Source: a bacterium (GTDB taxonomy: Bacteria > Auribacterota > UBA3054). From it: 40,917 nucleotides of DNA. Positions 25,165-32,736 of this stretch are shown here, one piece after another (positions within the stretch are counted from its first letter, which is position 1; the number at the start of each line of letters is the position of its first letter). The stretch spans positions 1 to 40,917 of the forward strand of contig JAGCGH010000008.1 of the NCBI GenBank assembly GCA_017649705.1, written 5' to 3'. The notes beneath the pieces were generated by a model. It searched no databases. It was not told the origin of the DNA and saw only the letters and a list, made by a program, of their open reading frames with translations. A program made the translations under genes and the position numbers.

Positions 25165-26150
25165 CCTTTCTGCTGGTAACCCCAGTTCAAAAGATTCTTG
25201 ACCGCGTCGTCCCTCTCTTTCTTAGAGGGGGCTCCGATTATGACCAGTATCATCCTGCGGCCGTTCCTGAGGCAGGTGGCGGTCACGCAGTAGCCGGCCT
25301 GGGCGTAGAAGCCCGTCTTCAATCCGTCCACGCCCTGGCAGCGCCCCACGAGGCTGTTGCGGTTGCTGAGCTGGAAAGTGCCGTTCCTGAAAGTGTCAAG
25401 CCTGGTGCTTGTCCATTCCAAAACCTTCGGGAACTTCAAAAGCTCCCTGGCCAAGATCGCCATGTCCAGGGCCGAGGAAATGTTGTTGGCCCCTTTCTTG
25501 GGCAGCCCGTGGGGATTGTAGAATTTCGTCGAGCTCATGCCCAGCTGCGAGGCCCGCTTGTTCATCATGGCGACGAAATCATCCGCGCTGCCGCCCAGGG
25601 TCTCCGCCACCGCGAAAGCCGCGTCGTTGGCGCTCATGATCATCACGGCCTTCAGAAGCTCCTCCAGGGGGAACTGCTCCTTCTCCGCCAGGTAGACCTG
25701 GCTGCCGCCGATCTTGGAAGCCGCCGCGCTGACTCTCACCATGCCGTCCAGCTTAGCCTCTCCCCTCTCGTCCGCCTCCACCGCCAGAAGGGTGGTCATC
25801 ATTTTCGTCATGGAGGCGATCTCCAGCGGATCCTTTTCGTTTTTCGCCCACAGTACGTCTCCTCTGGTGGCGTCGATCAAAATGCCGCCTTTGACCACGT
25901 TCAGACCCTTGGCCACGTCCCCTCTTTTGGCCTTGCTGATGTTCCAGACCGTGGCCAGCTTCTCCTTGGGGAGTTCGTCTTTCTTTTCGGGGAGGGCGGG
26001 GACCTCCATGGCCTCCAGCTGCTCTATCAGGGTCTTCGGCTCCTGGGGATCGCTCTTATGCCCTTTCTTGGGCAGGGCTATCAGGAGAATGGCCGCGGCC
26101 GTTACCAGGATAAGCAGAAGATACTTGTACTTTTTAAGAAAGGATGCCAT
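25161..26150 (-). CDS. D-alanyl-D-alanine carboxypeptidase (peptidase S11, penicillin-binding protein)
   Basis: This 329-residue protein is anchored or exported by an N-terminal hydrophobic segment (residues 10-26). It carries the full active-site set of S11 serine peptidases: SMTK at 113-116, SAN at 173-175 and KTG at 278-280. It would trim the terminal D-Ala of peptidoglycan pentapeptides and so limit cross-linking. The usual C-terminal membrane-anchor domain of the PBP5 type is absent, since the chain stops shortly after the catalytic domain (LLNWGYQQKG). A Lys/Glu-rich linker separates the membrane segment from the enzyme. It lies 5 bp after the HAD gene. Confidence 0.93.
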   Translation of the reverse strand: MASFLKKYKYLLLILVTAAAILLIALPKKGHKSDPQEPKTLIEQLEAMEVPALPEKKDELPKEKLATVWNISKAKRGDVAKGLNVVKGGILIDATRGDVLWAKNEKDPLEIASMTKMMTTLLAVEADERGEAKLDGMVRVSAAASKIGGSQVYLAEKEQFPLEELLKAVMIMSANDAAFAVAETLGGSADDFVAMMNKRASQLGMSSTKFYNPHGLPKKGANNISSALDMAILARELLKFPKVLEWTSTRLDTFRNGTFQLSNRNSLVGRCQGVDGLKTGFYAQAGYCVTATCLRNGRRMILVIIGAPSKKERDDAVKNLLNWGYQQKG

Positions 26151-26155
26151 TTTTG

Positions 26156-26779
26156 CTAAAGGATGGAGAGTTTTTTAAATTGTGTCCTGAGATCCTCGGG
26201 CCCCCGGTAAAGAATAGTCTGCAGGCCCAATGAGGCCGCGCCGGATATGTTTTCCGAACGGTCGTCTATCAAAAGCGCCTCCTGCGGCCGGACGCCTATT
26301 AGGGAGAGCGCTTTTTCGAAAAATTCTTTCTGCGGCTTCAGGGCGTGGACCTCATAGGAAGGTATCCAGCCGTCCATGAAAAGCAGTTCCGGCGCTTTTT
26401 CCTTGACGAAATCCAGATGCTCGACGTTGGTGTTGGAAAGAACGAAGCAGGGGTATTTTTCATGCAGTTCCCGGGCGAGGGCTGCCGTCTCTCCCGGAAG
26501 CCCGAATATGTCGTTCCAGGCCAGGCGGAACTTTTCCCTGTCGAGTCTCACCTTAAGCTCTTTTTCCACCGCGTCCTTAAGGTCGTCGAAAGAGCAAAGG
26601 CCCTTTTCGAAAGCGTCGAGAGGCTCCGATAGCCTTTTCTGCAAAGCGTCCCGGCGCCAGAAGAAGGCGAGGCTTTTCCCAAGAGGCAGCAGGCGCAAAA
26701 AATTGCGCCACAGCCTGGCGTGGGAAAAGGGAATGAGAACGCCGCCCAGGTCCCAGAGAAGAACTTTCACTTCCGACAT
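26156..26779 (-). CDS. HAD-superfamily hydrolase (subfamily IA)
   Basis: This 207-residue cytoplasmic phosphatase-like protein has motif I LLWDLGGVLI, motif II VLSNTN, the Lys in LKPQKEFFEKAL and the acidic motif LLIDDRSENISGA. The first motif has DLGG where DxDGT is usual, as in the YihX-like alpha-D-glucose-1-phosphatase branch. A sugar phosphate is therefore a fair guess, not a demonstration. I chose ATG 26779, preceded by AGGGGGG, over the upstream ATG at 26827. The latter would add 16 residues (MVSQGLSGFG..) within the glycosyltransferase gene. It overlaps that gene by 13 bp. Confidence 0.85.
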   Translation of the reverse strand: MSEVKVLLWDLGGVLIPFSHARLWRNFLRLLPLGKSLAFFWRRDALQKRLSEPLDAFEKGLCSFDDLKDAVEKELKVRLDREKFRLAWNDIFGLPGETAALARELHEKYPCFVLSNTNVEHLDFVKEKAPELLFMDGWIPSYEVHALKPQKEFFEKALSLIGVRPQEALLIDDRSENISGAASLGLQTILYRGPEDLRTQFKKLSIL

Positions 26780-27717
26780 GCGGCCCCCCTCAAGCCCTCC
26801 GAATCCGGACAGCCCCTGAGATACCATGAGAAAAGCCCGGCGTAAAGTTTCGCTTTCGATCTGATCTTTTCCTTACGCCCCAGGGTAAAAGCCGTCGCCA
26901 AGGCATAGGAGAGAAGATTTATGAAGGTCCTGAGAAAGACGCCCGCGTTGAGAAGGAAGAGCGCGAACGCGCCGTAGCGCAGCAGAAAGAACAGTTTCCT
27001 CGAGCGGTGGAATTCGATCCTGGCCTTCAGGGGAACTTTGTTGGCCGCGCGGCCCTGCAGATGTGTGGCTTTGATATTAGGGAAATGCACGACTTTGAAA
27101 CCGTTGTCGCGCATCCTGCAGCACCATTCCGTCTCCTCGAAGAAAAAGAAGAAACGGTCGTCAAGCGGACCTGCTTTCCTTACCGCCCCGCTTGAAACGA
27201 GCATGACCGCCCCCAGAAGGCTTTCGACTTCCAATGGCTCGTTCCCAGCCGGATGCGATCTCCTGTAGCGCTTCTGATAAAGGGAGCGGTTGATAAGTTC
27301 GCTGGCCAAAGTCGGGACCGGGCCGTAGGAGAACTGGGGGCTCCCGTCCTCCCTTGTGAAGCTGACGCTTCCAAGCCCGAAACTTTTTATTTTCTCCGCC
27401 TCATTGAGAAGATCTTTCAAAAAGTCCGCCGGCAGGATGAGGTCGGAATTCAAAAGCAATATGTAATCGTACCCTTCCCTTGAGAGCGCCTTGTTGAAAG
27501 CGCCGGCGAACCCAAGGTTCTCCGGGAGCATGAGAAGCTCCGATCCCCCTTTCAGCTCGGCAAGCCTTTCCCTTTCGCCAGGCGACGGAGAGGCGTTGTC
27601 TATGATCAAAAGGTCGTAATTGACTCCCCTTCCGGCATCCTTCAGGGATCCCAACGCGCCCCGGAGCTCGTCCGAGGTATTGTAGTTCAAGAAAGCCAGA
27701 AGAAGCTTCGGTGCCAT
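26767..27717 (-). CDS. Family 2 glycosyltransferase (rhamnosyltransferase-like)
   Basis: This 316-residue GT-A enzyme would transfer a sugar from a nucleotide donor to a lipid-linked or surface glycan. The N-terminal LLLAFLNYNTSDELRGALGSL, LLIIDNASPS, ENLGFAGAFNKAL and YILLLNSDLILP are the nucleotide-binding and metal (NSD) motifs. FFFFFEETEWCCRMRDNGFKVVHFP is the acceptor-side ED-type motif of the WcaA/RfbN group. A hydrophobic stretch near 243-275 suggests membrane association. It begins 2 bp after guaB. With the flippase in the same operon it points to a surface polysaccharide. Donor and acceptor are unknown. Confidence 0.9.
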   Translation of the reverse strand: MAPKLLLAFLNYNTSDELRGALGSLKDAGRGVNYDLLIIDNASPSPGERERLAELKGGSELLMLPENLGFAGAFNKALSREGYDYILLLNSDLILPADFLKDLLNEAEKIKSFGLGSVSFTREDGSPQFSYGPVPTLASELINRSLYQKRYRRSHPAGNEPLEVESLLGAVMLVSSGAVRKAGPLDDRFFFFFEETEWCCRMRDNGFKVVHFPNIKATHLQGRAANKVPLKARIEFHRSRKLFFLLRYGAFALFLLNAGVFLRTFINLLSYALATAFTLGRKEKIRSKAKLYAGLFSWYLRGCPDSEGLRGAACRK

Positions 27718-27719
27718 CT

Positions 27720-29219
27720 TCAGCGGTCAGACGTGGAATGGTAGTTGGGGGCTTCCTTGCTGATCCTGATGTCGTGGGGGTGGGCTTCCCTGATGCCGGA
27801 AGCCGTGATGCGGCGGAAAATGCCGTTGTGCCTGAGTTCCTCGATGTTCCTGCAGCCGTTGTAGCCCAGGGACGATCTCAAGCCGCCCGCGAACTGGGTC
27901 AGCACGTCACCCACATGTCCGGCGTACGGGACCATGCCCTCGATGCCTTCGGGGACCAGCTTGTCAGTGGAGACGTCCTGCTGGCTGTAGCGCTCCCTGC
28001 TGCTCTTGGAATCGAGCATGGCGCCTAAGCTGCCCATGCCGCGGTAGACCACGAAGCGGCGGCCCTGGTGGATGATCTTTTCGCCGGGGCTTTCCTCGGT
28101 CCCGGCCAGGGTGGAGCCCATCATGATGCAGGAAGCTCCCGCCACAATGGCTTTGGCAACGTCGCCGGAATGGCGGATGCCGCCGTCGCTTATGATGGGA
28201 ATCTCTTCCTCGACGCCCTGGGTGGCTTCATAGACCGCCGTGATCTGCGGGATGCCGACGCCGGTGATGACGCGCGTGGTGCAGATGGAGCCCGGGCCGA
28301 TGCCGACCTTGACGGCGTCCGCGCCGGCTTCCAAAAGCGCCCTGGCGCCTTCCCTGGTGGCCACGTTGCCGGCTATGACGTCCACTTCGGGATAAGTCTT
28401 CTTCATGAATTTGACCATCTCGATGACGCCCTTGCTGTGGGCGTGCGCCGTGTCGACCACGATGACGTCCACGCCCACCGCGGCGAGCTTCTCGACTCTC
28501 TCGAAATCGTTGGTGCCGCAGGCCGCCGCGCAGAGCAGCCTGTGCTTCTTGTCGCGGCTGACGAAGGGCTCGATGCCCTTGACGATGTTCCTGACGTCGG
28601 TGTAGCTGTAAAGGCCCACCAGTTTCCCGTCCTCCACGATCGGCAGTTTGCCGACTTTGTTGCGGCTCATGATGGCGTAAGCCTCGTCGATGGTGGTGGT
28701 CCTGGGCGCCGTGATGAGCTTCTTGGTCATCACTTCGCAAAGTTTCACGTTCGTCGACTCAAGATACCTCAGGTCCCTGGAGGTCAGGATGCCCGTCAGT
28801 TTCCCTTGGGCGTTGGTGATGGGGAAACCGTGGAAGCTGTAGCCTTTCTCTTTGGCGATCTTCAGAAGCTCGTCCACCGTCAGGTCTTCCTGGAAGATGA
28901 CCGGCTCGTTGATGAGGCCGTTCAGGTAGTGCTTCACCTTCTGGACTTCTGCGGCCTGCAGGACGGGATTAAGCGCCCTGTGTATGACGCCGATGCCGCC
29001 GCTGCGGGCCATCTCTATGGCCATTTCCGATTCCGTCACCGTATCCATGGCGGCGGAGATGAAGGGAATGTTCAAAGTGATGTTCCTGGTGAGCCTGGTC
29101 TGCAGGCTGGTCTGGGAAGGCAGGAAATCAGCGTACTGGGTGATGAGAGTCACATCGTCGAAGGTCAGGGCCGTGAAGCCAGCTTCCTTCATGAATTCGT
29201 CGACTTTTGGATTGATCAT
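27720..29219 (-). CDS. guaB: Inosine-5'-monophosphate dehydrogenase
   Basis: This 499-residue cytoplasmic enzyme oxidises IMP to XMP with NAD+, the committed step to GMP. It has the N-terminal [16 protein letters not shown] and a pair of CBS domains at about 95-215 inserted in the TIM barrel. The catalytic loop is [18 protein letters not shown] with the nucleophile Cys313. [14 protein letters not shown] and GMGSLGAM are phosphate-binding segments. A GAGGA ribosome site precedes the ATG. It lies 17 bp after purD, so two purine genes head this operon. Confidence 0.97.
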   Translation of the reverse strand: MINPKVDEFMKEAGFTALTFDDVTLITQYADFLPSQTSLQTRLTRNITLNIPFISAAMDTVTESEMAIEMARSGGIGVIHRALNPVLQAAEVQKVKHYLNGLINEPVIFQEDLTVDELLKIAKEKGYSFHGFPITNAQGKLTGILTSRDLRYLESTNVKLCEVMTKKLITAPRTTTIDEAYAIMSRNKVGKLPIVEDGKLVGLYSYTDVRNIVKGIEPFVSRDKKHRLLCAAACGTNDFERVEKLAAVGVDVIVVDTAHAHSKGVIEMVKFMKKTYPEVDVIAGNVATREGARALLEAGADAVKVGIGPGSICTTRVITGVGIPQITAVYEATQGVEEEIPIISDGGIRHSGDVAKAIVAGASCIMMGSTLAGTEESPGEKIIHQGRRFVVYRGMGSLGAMLDSKSSRERYSQQDVSTDKLVPEGIEGMVPYAGHVGDVLTQFAGGLRSSLGYNGCRNIEELRHNGIFRRITASGIREAHPHDIRISKEAPNYHSTSDR

Positions 29220-29236
29220 TTTTATGTCCTCGTAAG

Positions 29237-30517
29237 TTATTTCCGATTTTTAAGCGCCCTGTAGGCGATGTCCCGGCGGTAGTGGGCGTCCGGGAAAGAG
29301 ATCTTGCCCACGCCCTCGTAAGCGGCGCGGCAGGCCTCCCCTATGGTGGCTCCCAGAGCCGTGACGCCCAGGACGCGGCCGCCGTTGGTCAGCAATTCGC
29401 CGCCGGATCTCACAGTGCCGGCCTGGAAAACATAAGTGTCGGGAAGGGCCCGGGCTTCCTCCAGCCCCGTTATCGGAAGGCCTTTGGGGTATTTCCCCGG
29501 ATATCCCGGAGCCGCCATGATGACGCACACCGCCGCCCTTTCGTCCCATTCAAGCCTGACATCCCCGAGGCGGCCTTGCTCCACCGCCTGGAAGACTTCC
29601 GCCAGATCGTTCTTAAGCCTGGGCAGGACCGCCTGGGTCTCGGGGTCGCCGAAGCGCACGTTGTATTCCAGAACGTTGACGCCCTTGGGCCCGATCATCA
29701 AGCCGGCGTAGATGACGCCCCTGTAATCCATGCCCTCTTCCCGGATGCCTTTTAGAGTTGGCAGAAGGATATCTCTTCTGACCGTTTCCAATATCTCCTC
29801 GGTCACGACCGGGGCCGGGGAATAGGCGCCCATGCCGCCGGTGTTGGGGCCGCGGTCGTTGTCGAAGACCCGCTTGTGGTCCTGGGCGCTTTCCAAAGGA
29901 ACTATCGTCTTGCCGTCCGTCAGGGCCAGAATGGAGGCTTCCTCGCCCTCCAGGAACTCTTCTATAAGTATCTCGCTGCCGGCCGCCCCGAATTCCTTGT
30001 CCTCCAGGGTGGCCTTCACGGCTTCCAGAGCCTCCTTTTCGCTAAAGCAGACGAAGACGCCCTTGCCGGCGGCCAGGCCGTCGGCTTTGACCACACAGCG
30101 CCCTCCTATGGAAGAAACGTAATCCTTCGCGAGGGCGGGGTCGGAAAAGATCCTGAAGTCGGCGGTGGGAATGCCGTATTTGCGCATGAATTTCTTGGCG
30201 AATATTTTCGACCCTTCCAGCCGGGAGCCCTTCAGGTCGGGACCCACCACCGCCAGACCGGACTTTCTCAGTTCCTCGGCCACGCCGGCGCAAAGCGGCG
30301 CTTCCGGCCCTATGACCACAAGGCCCACCTTGTTCTCTTTGGCGAATTCCGCAAGCTTGGCGCCTTCCAGAGCCTTGATCCCGATCTCCTCGCAGACCTC
30401 CAGGAGCCCGGCGTTGGCGCCGGAAGTCACATAGATCTTTTCCGTCTGCTTGGACTGGGCCAGTTTCCAGGCCAGGGCGTGTTCTCTGCCGCCGGCTCCC
30501 AATAAAAGGATCTTCAT
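29237..30517 (-). CDS. purD: Phosphoribosylamine-glycine ligase (GAR synthetase)
   Basis: This 426-residue ATP-grasp enzyme joins phosphoribosylamine and glycine, the second step of purine synthesis. It has the N-terminal MKILLLGAGGREHALAWKL and VVIGPEAPLCAGVAEELRKSGL. The ATP-grasp segments are KFMRKYGIPTADF, VVKADGLAAGKGVFV and DNDRGPNTGGMGAYSPAP. The C-terminal domain has NVRFGDPETQAVLPRL. Length is standard. AGGAG lies before the ATG. It heads the operon purD-guaB-GT2-HAD-carboxypeptidase-flippase and has a recognisable promoter with a palindrome in its spacer. Confidence 0.97.
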   Translation of the reverse strand: MKILLLGAGGREHALAWKLAQSKQTEKIYVTSGANAGLLEVCEEIGIKALEGAKLAEFAKENKVGLVVIGPEAPLCAGVAEELRKSGLAVVGPDLKGSRLEGSKIFAKKFMRKYGIPTADFRIFSDPALAKDYVSSIGGRCVVKADGLAAGKGVFVCFSEKEALEAVKATLEDKEFGAAGSEILIEEFLEGEEASILALTDGKTIVPLESAQDHKRVFDNDRGPNTGGMGAYSPAPVVTEEILETVRRDILLPTLKGIREEGMDYRGVIYAGLMIGPKGVNVLEYNVRFGDPETQAVLPRLKNDLAEVFQAVEQGRLGDVRLEWDERAAVCVIMAAPGYPGKYPKGLPITGLEEARALPDTYVFQAGTVRSGGELLTNGGRVLGVTALGATIGEACRAAYEGVGKISFPDAHYRRDIAYRALKNRK

Positions 30518-30560
30518 ATTGCGCTCCTCATGCTTTAAGAATAAGTATTATTAACTTTTT

Positions 30561-30589
30561 ATATTATCAAAAGCGCTTCCATATGGCAA
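30561..30589 (-). promoter_or_regulatory. purD promoter with palindrome AAGCGCTT in the spacer
   Basis: Read on the minus strand, TTGCCA (30589-30584) is followed after 17 bp by TAATAT (30566-30561), and TGA precedes the -10. The self-complementary octamer AAGCGCTT (30571-30578) lies inside the spacer, where a repressor would block RNA polymerase. A second copy is at 30706-30713. Confidence 0.6.
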
Positions 30590-30701
30590 GGAGCGGAGGA
30601 AGACGCGCGGGAGGCCTGAAATCGTTCGCACAAAAACGAAACGTTTTATTTCCACATTTTCCGCCGGAGCAGAGCGGATGGTCTGACAGTTAAGAGCATA
30701 T

Positions 30702-30717
30702 ACGCAAGCGCTTTACG
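30702..30717. promoter_or_regulatory. Candidate LacI/PurR-type operator upstream of purD
   Basis: ACGCAAGCGCTTTACG matches 10 of 12 fixed positions of the E. coli PurR box (ANGCAANCGNTTNCNT, from memory). It repeats the AAGCGCTT core found in the purD promoter spacer 135 bp away. Its relevance here is inference; it could equally serve the divergent surface-protein gene. The rest of 30518-30855 (338 bp) holds the purD and surface-protein promoters, AAAACG-aaa-CGTTTT at 30633-30647 and GTCTGA-a-TCAGAC at 30799-30811. Confidence 0.35.
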
Positions 30718-30748
30718 GCAAAGCAAGCAGACAAATCTCAAATAGCCC

Positions 30749-30777
30749 TTGCATTTGAAAGACCCTTTTAATATAAT
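30749..30777 (+). promoter_or_regulatory. Promoter of the 564-residue surface-protein gene
   Basis: TTGCAT (30749-30754), a 17-bp spacer and TATAAT (30772-30777) form a near-consensus promoter. Transcription would start near 30784 and give a leader of about 70 nt. That leader includes the 13-bp palindrome GTCTGAATCAGAC at 30799-30811, a possible operator or small hairpin. Confidence 0.65.
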
Positions 30778-30855
30778 TTTCTTACAATTTTTTAACCTGT
30801 CTGAATCAGACTTTTTTCTGGTTCTTAAACACAACCAAAAAACGAGGTAACGATT

Positions 30856-32550
30856 GTGAAACGTTTCTTCTTAATCATCACCGCGGTCCTGGCGGCCTCC
30901 GCCGTCTTCGGCACCACCACCACCCTGCTTGATCAGGACTTCGAAGGTCTTGAATACGGCGACGCCCGCAATATGCGCGGCTTCGGCACTTACGTCTCCG
31001 CCAACGCCGAGCAGTTCTACTGCAACGTCACCAATGAATGCGCCAACGGCCAGAAAGCCCTCTGGTCCGGCAAAGTAAAAAAAGAAGGTCAGAGCCAGCG
31101 CGGCGGCGTCTGGATCCTCATCCCCGACATCGAGAGCTACGTCTCCCAGGAAGGCATCCTGACCATCACTGCTGAGGTCACCTGCCACTCCAACATGGGC
31201 GGCTTCGGCATCGGCACCGGCGATGAGGAAACCGACGCTTACCCCGGCGTTTTCGAGAACTACTTCTTCGCCAACGGCGGCAACGTCCATCTGAGGAACG
31301 CTGCGAACGAAGCCATCGGCGACGGCTTCGCCCACACCTTCAACGTTTTGAAGCCCCTCACCTTAAAGGTCATCTGCCCCAGCGGTGAAATTCTCAATTA
31401 TAAGTTCGGCGATTCCGAATTCACTCCGGCCATCGGCACCTTCCTGAACCTCGAAAAAGTCAAAGCCCTCTGCGTCGGCGTTTTCGAGCCCCCCTACGGC
31501 GCCAATAACAGAACCGGCGCTTCCATCGACGACATCAAGGTCACTTTCTGCGACGATCCTCTGATCGCTTACGAAGGCGAGACCGTCATCCCCTTCAACC
31601 AGAGCGATGATGACAACACCTTCCAGGGCGCTCTCAGATCCGTCCTCGGTTCCGGCGAAGTCACCGCTGAAGTCATCGAAGGCAGCAACTGGCTGAAGAT
31701 CGAAGGCACCACCTTCAAGAGATTCAACATCGTCTCCGGCGAATCCGTCACCATCAATTACACGATCGACCGCTTCATGGTCGGCGCCAACACCGGTTTC
31801 GCCACCGTCCGCTTCGAGACCTCCACTCAGACCCTGGACGTGCAGTTCGTCATTCAGAGCGGCACCAGAGGCGGCGGCTACGCCCTCTACTCCACCGACT
31901 TTGAAAATATGGAAGACGGCAGCATCCTGGACCAGCCCTGCTGGGTCGCGGCCGGCACCGTCAACAACTGCTTGGTCATGGAAGACCCCGATGACGCTGA
32001 GAACCGCGTTCTGAAGATTGGCCAGGCCCAGGCTCTGCACACCAAGATCTCCTTCGGCGCTGAAGAGTACAAGACCTACGACCTGAAGGTCTCCGGCAGG
32101 ATCAAATATCCCAGCGAAGCCACCAAGTCCACCATCACCTTCGGCACCGAGCTCACCGCTGCCAACCGCTACGGCGAATACAGCCTGAGACACACCGAAG
32201 GCGGCATCCAGTTCACCGCTGACAACGTGGAAGGCGTCTCTATCGACAACCTCGCTCAGTATGACAAGTGGTTCACCTTCAGCTACAGCTTCAACCTGGA
32301 TCCCGAGAACCCCGTCTGCCGCTACATCGTCTTCGACGGCGTGCAGTATGACATCAACAAGCCGCTCAACCTGTCCGACGGCTGGGGCACCTCCGGTTTC
32401 ACCACCGAGATCCGCAACTACACCTGGAACTCCGGCGCCCTCTATTACCTCGACGATTGGAAGATCGAACTGGTCAAGGCCGGCACCGTTCCTGAACCGG
32501 CTATCTTCGGCCTCCTGGCCCTCGCGGCCCTCTTCCTCCGCAGGAAGTAA
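30856..32550 (+). CDS. Secreted surface protein with PEP-CTERM-type tail and two lectin-like modules
   Basis: The 564-residue product begins at GTG, with GAGG about 8 nt upstream. It has a signal peptide (1-19, ending SAVFG). Residues 20-235 and 344-543 look like two related beta-sandwich modules of the concanavalin/laminin-G type. Both open with a D/T-D-F-E pattern (DQDFEGLEYGD, STDFENMEDGS), and each has a late acidic strand (SIDDIKVTF, YLDDWKIEL). Between them lies a smaller beta-domain (about 240-335, GESVTINYTIDRF) that may be BACON-like. The tail VPEPAIFGLLALAALFLRRK has Pro-Glu-Pro at 546-548, a membrane helix and a basic end. It should be handled by an exosortase and displayed or released at the envelope. 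Ligand unknown. Codons are strongly C-ending, which suggests high expression. Confidence 0.88.
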   Translation: MKRFFLIITAVLAASAVFGTTTTLLDQDFEGLEYGDARNMRGFGTYVSANAEQFYCNVTNECANGQKALWSGKVKKEGQSQRGGVWILIPDIESYVSQEGILTITAEVTCHSNMGGFGIGTGDEETDAYPGVFENYFFANGGNVHLRNAANEAIGDGFAHTFNVLKPLTLKVICPSGEILNYKFGDSEFTPAIGTFLNLEKVKALCVGVFEPPYGANNRTGASIDDIKVTFCDDPLIAYEGETVIPFNQSDDDNTFQGALRSVLGSGEVTAEVIEGSNWLKIEGTTFKRFNIVSGESVTINYTIDRFMVGANTGFATVRFETSTQTLDVQFVIQSGTRGGGYALYSTDFENMEDGSILDQPCWVAAGTVNNCLVMEDPDDAENRVLKIGQAQALHTKISFGAEEYKTYDLKVSGRIKYPSEATKSTITFGTELTAANRYGEYSLRHTEGGIQFTADNVEGVSIDNLAQYDKWFTFSYSFNLDPENPVCRYIVFDGVQYDINKPLNLSDGWGTSGFTTEIRNYTWNSGALYYLDDWKIELVKAGTVPEPAIFGLLALAALFLRRK

Positions 32551-32578
32551 TCAGCTGATTATCAACTGGTTATACCTC

Positions 32579-32613
32579 AAAAAAGCTCCCGCCGAAAGTC
32601 GGGAGCTTTTTTT
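32579..32613 (+). terminator. Rho-independent terminator after the 564-residue surface-protein gene
   Basis: A 13-bp stem (32579-32591 with 32600-32612, core GCTCCCG/CGGGAGC) and an 8-nt loop are followed by T's. It separates the two surface-protein genes, so each has its own transcript. Confidence 0.92.
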
Positions 32614-32622
32614 GGCTCTCGC

Positions 32623-32651
32623 TTGAATTTAAATCAATTTTTTGATGTAAT
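32623..32651 (+). promoter_or_regulatory. Promoter of the 1136-residue surface-protein gene
   Basis: TTGAAT (32623-32628), a 17-bp spacer and TGTAAT (32646-32651), with TGA just before the -10 (TTTTTTGATGTAAT), fit the extended -10 pattern of this window. The start of transcription would be near 32658. An alternative -10 (TTTATA) lies a few bases further on. Confidence 0.55.
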
Positions 32652-32678
32652 ATTTATACATATTGAAAAGCCGGTTTG

Positions 32679-32702
32679 TTCAGTCTAAACGTTTAGGCTG
32701 AA
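32679..32702. promoter_or_regulatory. 24-bp near-perfect palindrome, operator-like
   Basis: The two 12-bp halves (32679-32690 and 32691-32702) are inverted copies with a single mismatched pair. The centre is CTAAACGTTTAG, whose AAACGTTT core is typical of LacI-family operators (PurR, CcpA). It lies about 20-45 bp after the predicted transcription start and 34 bp before the ATG, a position suited to a roadblock repressor. It could also fold as an mRNA hairpin. Confidence 0.6.
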
Positions 32703-32736
32703 TGAAGCCAATAATTTTAATTCAAGGACCAACAAC

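Noticed and set aside
28068..29264. A 398-codon plus-strand frame opposite guaB
   Set aside because: guaB is certain from its catalytic loop and CBS domains; the opposite frame has biased composition only.
30518..30855. A purine riboswitch ahead of purD
   Set aside because: The predicted leader is under 45 nt, too short for a purine aptamer, and no matching stem pattern is visible.
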